This document shows, in pieces, positions 1-6,744 of a DNA stretch of 20,781 nt. The position numbers and the translations under genes are program-made. The stretch is from an uncultured Bacteroides sp. (GTDB lineage Bacteria > Bacteroidota > Bacteroidia > Bacteroidales > Bacteroidaceae): positions 1-20,781 of the forward strand of contig CAJKDC010000051.1 of the NCBI GenBank assembly GCA_905198575.1. The letters run 5' to 3'. The stretch's first letter is position 1. Each line of letters opens with the position of its first letter. A model generated the notes under the pieces. It searched no databases, was not told the origin of the DNA, and was given only the letters and a program-made list of their open reading frames with translations.

Positions 1-1466
1 TTTATTTCCTTAGCCGTCCGCGCCGGTTCGGTAAAAGTCTTCTTGTTTCCACACTCAAGAACTATTTTCTGGGTCGGAAGGAATTGTTTAAAGGCTTGAA
101 GATAGACAGCCTGGAGAAGGAATGGAAAGTGTATCCCGTATTTCATGTAGACTTTAACGGTTCAAACTTTACGAAGCAGGGAATACTGGAAAATCGCATT
201 GCCAGTTATGTTTCTGATTGGGAAAAACAATATTCGCTGGAAGCAGGAGATATTGAAACTGATTTGGGAAACCGCTTTATGAAGGTACTTAAAGCAGCAC
301 ACGAGCAGAGCGGAAGGCGTGCCGTAGTACTGATTGATGAATACGACAAGCCGATATTGGATGTACTGGATGTGGACAAACATCTGGAGGAAGATCATCG
401 CAATATTCTGAAAGCTTTTTACTCGGTGTTTAAGGGAGCTGACGAGCATCTTCAGTTTGTATTTCTTACCGGAGTTACGAAATTTTCGCAGGTGAGCGTG
501 TTCAGCGGTTTTAACCAGCCTAAGGATATCAGTATGCACAACAAGTATGAGGCACTTTGCGGTATCACGCAAGAGGAACTTGATGCGACTTTTCGTGAGC
601 CGGTAGAAAGTATGGCTGAAGCTTATCATTGCTCTTACGATGAGATGTGCGACCGTCTCAAGGCGCAGTATGACGGTTACCATTTCAGCGATCGGCTGAC
701 AGATGTCTATAATCCATTCAGTCTGCTGAATGCTTTCGATGCACAGCGGATATCGGATTACTGGTTTAAGAGCGGTACACCTACTTATCTTATTCGTTTG
801 CTCTCGCATGCGGATGAACAGATGGATGATATTACAGGCAAGTTTTATGCTCCGAAAGAGTTTATCGATTACAAGGCGGATGTGGAACAACCTCTCCCGA
901 TGATTTATCAGAGCGGGTATTTGACTATTAAGGCTTTTGACATGGATTTTAATCTGTTCCTGCTGGACTATCCCAACAAGGAGGTCAAGGAAGGCTTTCT
1001 GACGATGGTGGCATCGAAGTATTTTGACAACGGTGATAAAATCAATCCGTGGGTGAGGGAAGCTACTATCTTTCTGCGGAAAGGTGAGGTAGATAATTTC
1101 CGTACGGGCCTGACATCCTTTTTGGCAAGCATACCTTACACCATGCGCCGTAAAGAGAACGAGCGTGAACGCGAACGGTATTTTCATTATACTTTCTACC
1201 TGCTTTTGCGTCTGCTGAGTGTCTATACGGTTTATACAGAAAAAGTGCAGAGTCAAGGTCGTGTGGACTGTGTTGTGGAAACTCCGCAGTATGTGTATAT
1301 CTTTGAGTTTAAGTTGGATGGTACTGCCGATGAAGCCTTGCGGCAGATTGAAGAAAAAGGGTATGTGCGTGAGTATGCGTCAGACAACCGCAAGTTATAT
1401 AAGATAGGTGCCGTTTTTTCTTCGGAAACAGGAACCATCAGCGACTGGAAATCTGTTGAAGCATAA
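1..1466 (+). CDS. AAA-ATPase-like / PD-(D/E)XK nuclease-like protein (DUF1703 family), 5' truncated by window edge
   Basis: The frame is already open at base 3, so the gene starts left of the window; the TTG at 84 is not its start. Bases 15-44 encode the Walker A region RPRRFGKSLL of the PF09820 AAA-ATPase-like family. Walker B is VLIDEYD near 330-350. The C-terminal part (about 1200-1400) has a PD-(D/E)XK nuclease-like core: the D of GRVD near 1266, then E-F-K at 1305-1313. This two-domain arrangement (PF09820 plus PF08011) is common and often multicopy in Bacteroides. The family is predicted to be NTP-driven and nucleic-acid acting, but its biological role is not established. Family members begin about 35-40 residues before the Walker A, so only a short N-terminus is missing. 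The reading frame is intact to the TAA at 1464-1466. Confidence 0.88.
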   Translation, partial: YFLSRPRRFGKSLLVSTLKNYFLGRKELFKGLKIDSLEKEWKVYPVFHVDFNGSNFTKQGILENRIASYVSDWEKQYSLEAGDIETDLGNRFMKVLKAAHEQSGRRAVVLIDEYDKPILDVLDVDKHLEEDHRNILKAFYSVFKGADEHLQFVFLTGVTKFSQVSVFSGFNQPKDISMHNKYEALCGITQEELDATFREPVESMAEAYHCSYDEMCDRLKAQYDGYHFSDRLTDVYNPFSLLNAFDAQRISDYWFKSGTPTYLIRLLSHADEQMDDITGKFYAPKEFIDYKADVEQPLPMIYQSGYLTIKAFDMDFNLFLLDYPNKEVKEGFLTMVASKYFDNGDKINPWVREATIFLRKGEVDNFRTGLTSFLASIPYTMRRKENERERERYFHYTFYLLLRLLSVYTVYTEKVQSQGRVDCVVETPQYVYIFEFKLDGTADEALRQIEEKGYVREYASDNRKLYKIGAVFSSETGTISDWKSVEA

Positions 1467-1480
1467 AGTTAACTGCATAG

Positions 1481-1525
1481 AAAAAAAATATCGTCCTGTT
1501 TTTCCTGCAAAGGGAAGGCGGGACG
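1481..1525 (-). terminator. Hairpin with T-run on the minus strand, possible backup terminator
   Basis: CGTCCTG (1492-1498) pairs with CGGGACG (1519-1525), and TTCC/GGAA pairs inside. Read on the minus strand, the hairpin is followed by ATA and eight T (1488-1481). On the plus strand, where it could end the nuclease gene, only a broken T-rich stretch follows. It lies just downstream of the minus-strand sRNA terminator, so it may catch readthrough. Confidence 0.45.
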
Positions 1526-1544
1526 TTTCGATACTTTAGGGCAT

Positions 1545-1569
1545 AAAAAAAGGAGTACCGCTGTACTCC
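1545..1569 (-). terminator. Intrinsic terminator of the sRNA
   Basis: A 7-bp perfect stem, GGAGTAC/GTACTCC (1552-1558 with 1563-1569), has a 4-nt loop. On the minus strand it is followed by seven T (1551-1545). Confidence 0.8.
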
Positions 1570-1606
1570 AACCTTTGTTAACCTTAAATCTAATACTATG
1601 AAAAAC
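1545..1606 (-). ncRNA. Short intergenic sRNA unit (about 60 nt) with its own promoter and terminator
   Basis: On the minus strand a good Bacteroidetes promoter is followed about 60 nt later by an intrinsic terminator, with no credible ORF between. The predicted RNA starts near 1606, within or just after the ATGTG following the -7 box. It ends in a GGAGTAC-loop-GTACTCC hairpin plus seven T. The body contains a run like TAGTATTAGATTTAAGG followed by TTAACAAAGG. From memory this resembles a recurrent family of short paralogous Bacteroides intergenic sRNAs, but I could not check the match. The 3' end is well supported; the 5' end is approximate. Confidence 0.6.
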
Positions 1607-1612
1607 ACATTG

Positions 1613-1643
1613 CAAAGGTACTGCTTTTCTGTGAATCTGCAAG
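1613..1643 (-). promoter_or_regulatory. Bacteroidetes-type promoter of the sRNA
   Basis: On the minus strand CTTG (1643-1640), a 19-nt spacer, then TACCTTTG (1620-1613). The -7 element fits TAnnTTTG exactly; the -33 element is one base off TTTG. Confidence 0.7.
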
Positions 1644-1740
1644 TGAAAGCGACTAAAAAATCTGTTTTATAACATAGTTTAAATATTTGTAGGGTGAACT
1701 GCAACAAAATGTTTATTGCCGTGTACAAAAATGTCTACAG

Positions 1741-2865
1741 CTAAAGCTTGATATAAATCTGTTTGCGGTAGAGCCAGTATCCCGGAAGCCAGTTGAGGAG
1801 GACAAAAAGTACTGCCCATGCCAGCGAGCCTCCGTATGCTCCAAATACCGGAGCGAGAAAATGCTCGTAAGCGTACGGCTTGCACGAGGATAGCAGGACG
1901 GACAGAAAAGCAGACTGTACATAAAGGTAAAGTGGGTTGATACCGAAAACCTCGAAGAAACGTGTCCAGCGCTGGTAACTGTTGATGTCGATGTTCCAGA
2001 TGAGCAATGCCAGCAGCAGGGAGCCGAACCCGCAGGTCGTCAGTACGAAGGTACTGCTCCAGATTTTCTTGTTGAGCGGGCAGCCCAAGCTGAGGAGCAG
2101 TCCGCAGAACAGCAGCAGGGTGCCGGTAAGAAACAGGGTGCGTATCACTTGTTCCGGATTGTTTTTATAACGGGCAATTTGCATTCCGATAAAAGCGCCT
2201 ATCAGTACGTGAGCTGTACTGCTGATGCATCCCAGCAAACCTTCGGGGTCGAAGATGATGGGAGTCCCATCGGGCAGGTAATCTGTATAAAGATGATTTT
2301 CGTCCAGCAAAGCCTTGTCTGTCAGGATGGCAATGTTGTCGGGGGTAAGACTGGTGCTTCCTGTAAAATGCAGGAGCAAGGCATAAAAAAGCAACAAGCC
2401 TGCCGACAGATGCAACAGGTATTTGTGCGGAATATGTAGGAGCAGCAGCGAGGCAATGCCATAGGCCAGTGCAAGCCGCTGCATAACACCCGGTATACGC
2501 AGATGGGCAAGCGAAGCTCCCGGATTGAAATATTGCTGTACAAAAAGATTGATGGCCAGTCCGACCAGAAATATCAGCAGGGTGCGCTTCAGGATTTTAT
2601 ACAGGCTGGTGCGAGTTTGCCTGAATTCAAATTTCCGCAGGGAAAAATAAGTAGAAATACCCATGATGAACATAAAAAACGGGAAAATGAGGTCGGTAGG
2701 AGTAAGCCCGTTCCATGCGGCATGGCGCAACGGGGCATAAATGTAACTCCACGAGCCCGGATCATTGACCATAATCATACCGGCAATGGTCATGCCGCGC
2801 ATAACATCCAGAGCAAGCAGCCGCTTGGGCGCAGCGTGTGGTTGGAGGGACTGTGAGGTGTGCAT
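1741..2865 (-). CDS. HGSNAT-like membrane acyltransferase (DUF5009 / COG4299 family)
   Basis: The 374-aa polytopic protein has about ten hydrophobic segments. The N-terminus has LALDVMRGMTIAGMIMVN, followed by RHAAWNGLTPTDLIFPFF (about residues 47-64). This is the signature of the family around heparan-alpha-glucosaminide N-acetyltransferase, where the His in this position (H48 here) is the acetyl-accepting catalytic residue. The family moves acyl groups from cytoplasmic acetyl-CoA across the membrane to a sugar on the far side; the bacterial substrate is mostly unknown. It lies 90 bp downstream of the GH29 fucosidase on the same strand, with a terminator-like hairpin between, and ends before the sRNA unit. 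Glycan modification linked to the fucosidase is an inference from position only. Confidence 0.85.
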   Translation of the reverse strand: MHTSQSLQPHAAPKRLLALDVMRGMTIAGMIMVNDPGSWSYIYAPLRHAAWNGLTPTDLIFPFFMFIMGISTYFSLRKFEFRQTRTSLYKILKRTLLIFLVGLAINLFVQQYFNPGASLAHLRIPGVMQRLALAYGIASLLLLHIPHKYLLHLSAGLLLFYALLLHFTGSTSLTPDNIAILTDKALLDENHLYTDYLPDGTPIIFDPEGLLGCISSTAHVLIGAFIGMQIARYKNNPEQVIRTLFLTGTLLLFCGLLLSLGCPLNKKIWSSTFVLTTCGFGSLLLALLIWNIDINSYQRWTRFFEVFGINPLYLYVQSAFLSVLLSSCKPYAYEHFLAPVFGAYGGSLAWAVLFVLLNWLPGYWLYRKQIYIKL

Positions 2866-2887
2866 GTTTGTTGTGTAATTTAGGTTT

Positions 2888-2937
2888 AAAAGTACGGCAT
2901 TGCACTTCTGCAGCTACTACAGATGTGAATGCCGTAC
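2888..2937 (-). terminator. Hairpin between fucosidase and acyltransferase, possible attenuating terminator
   Basis: GTACGGCATT (2892-2901) pairs with AATGCCGTAC (2928-2937). Inside, CAC/GTG pairs after a one-base bulge, then TCTG/CAGA, giving about 17 bp. On the minus strand only four T follow (2891-2888), so termination is probably partial. It would reduce acyltransferase transcription relative to the fucosidase, or stabilise the upstream mRNA end. Confidence 0.5.
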
Positions 2938-2955
2938 GGGTTATTCGGAGTTTAA

Positions 2956-4014
2956 TCAGAGCTCAATGCGTTTGCGGAGCTCTTTCAGAATCGCTATATC
3001 TTCTGCACGCAACTGGCCGTCACGGTTGGGCGGACAGCTCAGAATCAGGATATTGTCGTTCTTGGTGCATTGGCGGTAAAGTTTCTCCAGCTCGTCTATC
3101 GATTTAAATGTATGGTCGGTAGTGTTGTAGAACCATCGCTGACTGATGCAGATGGTCGATTCCCACGGCATGTAATAGTCTTTGCCATCATGCGTAAACA
3201 CTTTCGGGTCGTTATCGGCCGGCAAGTACGGGTCGCCCAGACGGAAATCGCTTGGGAAATAACGGATAGGATATCCCTCTTGTTGGTCTTGCGGCAAGAC
3301 AGGATGCTTGTCGGCATTTTCAGGCGAACCGATGCTCCAGTTGATACCTATCTGGCAGTCGGGCTGGCGTTTTTTGATGGTCTGATAGATGTCCATCACC
3401 GGCCAGCGGTAGTTTTGTTTCACCCAGCCGCCATCAAACCAGAATTCGACGATAGGCGTATGCTTTTCGGCAATCGTGATAAGCTCTTCCAACTGGTTAA
3501 TCATATAAGTATTGTAAGCGGCATCCTGCTTGCGGTCAGCTACATCGCCGTTCACCTTGCGGTCCCACAAAGAATAATAAAGTCCCAGACCGATACCGTG
3601 TTTCTTACAGGCCTTGGCTACTTCTTCTACCACATTGGTAGGATTGCCCGAGCTGGCTACGTCGTAGTCGGTATACTGGCTGTCCCAAAGACAGAATCCG
3701 TCGTGATGTTTCGTGATCAGGATAACGTACTTCATACCGGCATCCTTGGCTGTCTGTATCCACTGTTCTGCATCGATAGCCGAAGGAGCATACGAAGAAG
3801 CCGGTTTGGAACCATCGGTCCATTCTTCATCGTGAAAGGTGTTGATACCAAAATGGATGAACATGCCGTACTTGCGGGCTATCTGTTGCTGCTGGGCAGC
3901 ACTGGGGGTGGTAGACGGCACAGGCAAGATGAGCGACGTGTCTTGCGAGGACGGTGTGCAGCAGCTGCTTGTGAGCAGGATGGCAAAAAGAGCCGGAATA
4001 AAATGTTTCTTCAT
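2956..4014 (-). CDS. Alpha-L-fucosidase, GH29, lipoprotein
   Basis: The 352-aa protein starts with a lipoprotein signal (hydrophobic to LLTSS, acylated C18 or C19). The GH29 (beta/alpha)8 barrel starts near residue 45. KYGMFIHFGINTF carries the family histidine H54, KYVILITKHHDGFCLWDS carries the H103-H104 pair, and EFWFDGGW puts the retaining nucleophile at D194. It should remove alpha-linked L-fucose from host or dietary glycans, in the periplasm or at the cell surface; no strong acidic surface-export signal follows the cysteine. At 352 aa it is close to a bare catalytic domain, lacking the C-terminal beta-sandwich found in many longer GH29 enzymes. It has its own promoter (4071-4100) and precedes the acyltransferase gene. 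No SusC/SusD pair lies beside it. Confidence 0.92.
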   Translation of the reverse strand: MKKHFIPALFAILLTSSCCTPSSQDTSLILPVPSTTPSAAQQQQIARKYGMFIHFGINTFHDEEWTDGSKPASSYAPSAIDAEQWIQTAKDAGMKYVILITKHHDGFCLWDSQYTDYDVASSGNPTNVVEEVAKACKKHGIGLGLYYSLWDRKVNGDVADRKQDAAYNTYMINQLEELITIAEKHTPIVEFWFDGGWVKQNYRWPVMDIYQTIKKRQPDCQIGINWSIGSPENADKHPVLPQDQQEGYPIRYFPSDFRLGDPYLPADNDPKVFTHDGKDYYMPWESTICISQRWFYNTTDHTFKSIDELEKLYRQCTKNDNILILSCPPNRDGQLRAEDIAILKELRKRIEL

Positions 4015-4070
4015 AATAGATTGTTTTTAGTTAGTTGTTTGAAAAAGATGTACCTTTATATATAATGGTG

Positions 4071-4100
4071 CAAAGATACTTCTTTTTATGAAACAGCAAA
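4071..4100 (-). promoter_or_regulatory. Promoter of the GH29 lipoprotein gene
   Basis: On the minus strand TTTG (4100-4097), an 18-nt spacer, then TATCTTTG (4078-4071), about 55 bp before the ATG. It is arranged divergently with the MBL promoter. Confidence 0.72.
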
Positions 4101-4118
4101 CAGAATGCCGCGTTGCAT

Positions 4119-4149
4119 TTTGTCGGGCGGGAGCTTTTGCGTACATTTG
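4119..4149 (+). promoter_or_regulatory. Promoter of the MBL-fold hydrolase gene
   Basis: TTTG (4119-4122), a 19-nt spacer, then TACATTTG (4142-4149): an exact match to the Bacteroidetes housekeeping consensus. The predicted start is near 4155, leaving a leader of about 40 nt. Confidence 0.75.
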
Positions 4150-4195
4150 TGACAGGCAGGATGCCGGGAAACGATGAAAATATAACATATAGCAT

Positions 4196-5008
4196 ATGAA
4201 ATGTAAGATTACAACACTGACGGAAAACTGCGTGTACGGCCGCAAGTTGCAGGCAGAGCACGGATTGTGTCTTTATGTAGAACTGCCCGATGCGGTGGTT
4301 TTGTTTGATACGGGGGCTTCCGACCTCTTTGTCCGGAATGCACGCTTGCTGCATGCCGACTTGCAACGGGTAGATTATCTGATACTTTCACACGGGCACA
4401 GTGACCATAGCGGGGGACTGAAGGCTTTTCTGGAAGTAAATACCCGTGCGCGTGTGGTGTGCAAGCGTGAGGCATTCGACCGGAAGTTCAAGGGAGAGCG
4501 TGAGAACGGAATGAAGGGAACAGAAGGACTGGATTTGTCGCGTTTCCTTTTTGTGGAGCAGACCATGGAGTTGGTATCTGGCTTGTGGGTCTTTCCCGAT
4601 TTGCCTGTAGAAGATGAACGGGACACTCACTTCGAACAGTTTTTGGTGCAGCGGAACGGAGCATTGCAGCCCGACTGCTTTGATGACGAGCTGGCTGTCG
4701 TGCTACAAGGCGAGGAAGGAATGGCAGTGCTGAGTGCCTGTTCGCACCGAGGAATCACGAATGCCTTGCGCAGGGTACGCAGGCAGTTTCCGGTACTTCC
4801 ATTGAAACTGTTACTGGGAGGTTTTCATATTCACAATGCTGTATCTGAGAAAGATCAGGTGATAGCAGCCTATCTGTCGGAAGACCTGCCGGAGCGGCTC
4901 GGAGTATGCCATTGCTCGGGAGTAGACAAGTATGCCGTATTCCGTGCGCTGTGGGGTGACCGTGTATTTTATAATCATACGGGATGCGTAACAGAAGTAA
5001 TACTATAA
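4196..5008 (+). CDS. MBL-fold metallo-hydrolase (COG1237-like)
   Basis: The 270-aa protein has no signal peptide and is likely cytoplasmic. The metallo-beta-lactamase fold is shown by LFDTGAS (about 36-42) and the metal motif SHGHSDHSGG, with ligands H66, H68, D70 and H71. The C-terminal HCSG and FYNHTGC segments carry further possible ligands. The N-terminal ITTLTEN start and the C-terminal CHCSGVDKY pattern resemble COG1237, the group annotated as dihydropterin-ribofuranosyl-aminobenzene-phosphate synthase-like. That name is inherited from archaeal homologues, and the bacterial substrate is not established. It is transcribed alone from a consensus promoter, divergent from the fucosidase. 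Nothing suggests an antibiotic beta-lactamase: there is no export signal. Confidence 0.85.
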   Translation: MKCKITTLTENCVYGRKLQAEHGLCLYVELPDAVVLFDTGASDLFVRNARLLHADLQRVDYLILSHGHSDHSGGLKAFLEVNTRARVVCKREAFDRKFKGERENGMKGTEGLDLSRFLFVEQTMELVSGLWVFPDLPVEDERDTHFEQFLVQRNGALQPDCFDDELAVVLQGEEGMAVLSACSHRGITNALRRVRRQFPVLPLKLLLGGFHIHNAVSEKDQVIAAYLSEDLPERLGVCHCSGVDKYAVFRALWGDRVFYNHTGCVTEVIL

Positions 5009-5058
5009 CGGGCAAAATAGTTAAATACCGACCTTAATCGGCTAAATTGCACTTTGCA

Positions 5059-5091
5059 TTTGTTTTTATTTGGTAATTTATTTTATATTTG
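5059..5091 (+). promoter_or_regulatory. Promoter of the first POT transporter
   Basis: TTTG (5059-5062), a 21-nt spacer, then TATATTTG (5084-5091), 42 bp before the ATG at 5134, in an AT-rich region. Confidence 0.7.
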
Positions 5092-5133
5092 CAATCCAAA
5101 ATATCTAATATTAATTTAAATCTTCATTAACTT

Positions 5134-6645
5134 ATGTTTAACAAGCATCCTAAAGGACTAGTAGCAGCATCGCTGGCCAACCTGGGAGAACGCTTCGGGT
5201 TCTACACCATGATGGCTATTCTGGTGCTTTTCTTGCAGGCCAAGTTTGCCCTGGGTGGCAAGGAAGCAGGTCTGATCTATTCTACTTTCTATTTCTCTAT
5301 TTACATTCTTGCACTGGTGGGTGGTATCATTGCTGACAAGACCCGCAATTATAAAGGTACCATTCTGATAGGTATCGTACTGATGGCATTGGGTTACCTG
5401 ATGCTGGCTATCCCGTCAGAAACACCGGTAGCAAACAAAACGCTGATGCTGACAGTAACTTGTGTAGGTCTGTTTGTCATCGCTTTCGGTAACGGTCTGT
5501 TCAAGGGTAACCTGCAGGCGCTGGTAGGTCAGATGTATGACGACCCGAAATATTCAAGCATGCGCGATTCTGGTTTCTCTTTGTTCTATATGTTCATCAA
5601 CATTGGTGCTATTTTCGCTCCGATGGCTGCTGTGGGCGTGCGTAACTGGTGGCTGGCACATAACGGCTATGCTTACAATGCCGATCTGCCTGCTTTGTGC
5701 CACGGACATTTGGCCGGAACATTACAGCCTCAGGCTGCAGAGACTTTCCAGAAACTGGCTGCTGAAGTGAGCAACGGCACTGCAACCGATCTGACTGCTT
5801 TTGCAAACAGCTATCTGAATGTGTTCTCAACAGGTTTTCACTATGCATTTGGTGTTGCTATCGTAGCCATGCTGATATCTTTGCTTATCTATGTAGTCAA
5901 TAAGAGCAAATTCCCAGACCCAAGTCAGAAAGCTGCCGGAAACAAGGCTGCAGCTACCGTGGAAATGAGCGCACAGGAAGTAAAACAGCGCATCATGGCC
6001 CTGTTTGCTGTGTTTGGTGTGGTTATCTTCTTCTGGTTCTCATTCCACCAGAATGGTCTGACACTGACTTTCTTTGCAAAAGAATATACCGACCTGAACC
6101 TGATGGGCATGCCTATTACTGCCGAACTGTTTCAGTCGCTGAATCCGTTCTTCGTAGTATTCCTTACTCCGTTGGTAATGGCTGTATTTGCACGTCAGCG
6201 TGCTGCCGGCAAAGAGCCTTCTACACCGAAGAAGATTGCCATCGGTATGGGTATCGCAGCTACAGGTTTCGTGATTATGGCTATCGGTTCATACGTAAGC
6301 GACCTGCCACTTCACAAAGATATCATCGCTGCAGGTACATCTCCGGTTAAGGTAACTCCGCTGGTACTGATCTTTACTTATCTGGTACTGACAATTGCCG
6401 AGCTGTATATCTCTCCGCTGGGTATCTCATTCGTATCAAAAGTAGCTCCTCCTAAATATCAGGGAATCATGCAAGGTGGCTGGCTGGGTGCAACTGCACT
6501 GGGTAACCAGTTGCTGTTTATCGGTGCCGTACTGTACGAATCAATTCCAATCTGGATGACATGGACAGTATTCGTAGTAGCTTGCTGCATCTCAATGTTT
6601 ACCATGCTCTTTATGCTGAAATGGCTGGAGCGCGTAGCTAAGTAA
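5134..6645 (+). CDS. POT/PTR2-family MFS transporter (peptide-transporter type), variant TM1 motif
   Basis: The 503-aa inner-membrane protein has about 12-14 transmembrane segments. POT family marks: ANLGERFGFYTMMAIL in TM1, the intracellular FKGN lysine motif (near 6% of the protein past TM4, encoded around 5500-5511), and the PTR2 signature FSLFYMFINIGAIFAP encoded near 5575-5622. POT proteins couple proton entry to di-/tripeptide uptake. In TM1 the canonical E-x-x-E-R-F-x-Y-Y reads N16-x-x-E19-R20-F21-x-F23-Y24, so the first proton-coupling glutamate is missing; substrate or coupling may differ. CTG, GGT and GTA codons are strongly preferred, suggesting high expression. It has its own promoter and a strong terminator, so it is probably monocistronic, with the GH29 gene following. 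Confidence 0.88.
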   Translation: MFNKHPKGLVAASLANLGERFGFYTMMAILVLFLQAKFALGGKEAGLIYSTFYFSIYILALVGGIIADKTRNYKGTILIGIVLMALGYLMLAIPSETPVANKTLMLTVTCVGLFVIAFGNGLFKGNLQALVGQMYDDPKYSSMRDSGFSLFYMFINIGAIFAPMAAVGVRNWWLAHNGYAYNADLPALCHGHLAGTLQPQAAETFQKLAAEVSNGTATDLTAFANSYLNVFSTGFHYAFGVAIVAMLISLLIYVVNKSKFPDPSQKAAGNKAAATVEMSAQEVKQRIMALFAVFGVVIFFWFSFHQNGLTLTFFAKEYTDLNLMGMPITAELFQSLNPFFVVFLTPLVMAVFARQRAAGKEPSTPKKIAIGMGIAATGFVIMAIGSYVSDLPLHKDIIAAGTSPVKVTPLVLIFTYLVLTIAELYISPLGISFVSKVAPPKYQGIMQGGWLGATALGNQLLFIGAVLYESIPIWMTWTVFVVACCISMFTMLFMLKWLERVAK

Positions 6646-6672
6646 TCTGTTTGTCATAATTACTTTATAGAG

Positions 6673-6712
6673 GGCCGGCGCTTTTCACATGCTGTGAGCG
6701 CCGGTCTTTTTT
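6673..6712 (+). terminator. Intrinsic terminator after the first POT gene
   Basis: CCGGCGC (6675-6681) pairs with GCGCCGG (6698-6704), with TCACA/TGTGA pairing inside and a three-base loop. A run of six T follows at 6707-6712. Confidence 0.85.
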
Positions 6713-6744
6713 CTGCATCCTAATTTAATTATCACATATAAACA

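Noticed and set aside
84..86. TTG as start codon of the first gene
   Set aside because: The frame is open to the window edge and encodes the Walker A motif upstream of it, so the true start lies outside the window.
162..1256. 364-codon open frame on the minus strand
   Set aside because: It lies wholly opposite the AAA-ATPase/nuclease gene and its translation shows no domain pattern; a shadow frame.
1598..1672. 25-codon plus-strand ORF beginning ATGAAAAACACATTG
   Set aside because: It is the complement of the minus-strand sRNA start and promoter; the bases are better explained by CTTG-N19-TACCTTTG and there is no plus-strand promoter or homology.
3070..4065. 331-codon open frame on the plus strand
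   Set aside because: It lies opposite the GH29 gene, whose catalytic motifs and promoter are clear; a shadow frame.
4196..5008. Antibiotic-resistance beta-lactamase
   Set aside because: Only the general MBL fold motif HxHxDH is shared; there is no signal peptide and the C-terminal pattern fits COG1237-like proteins.
5026..5045. Terminator after the MBL gene (CCGA/TCGG palindrome)
   Set aside because: Only a 4-5 bp stem and no T-run.
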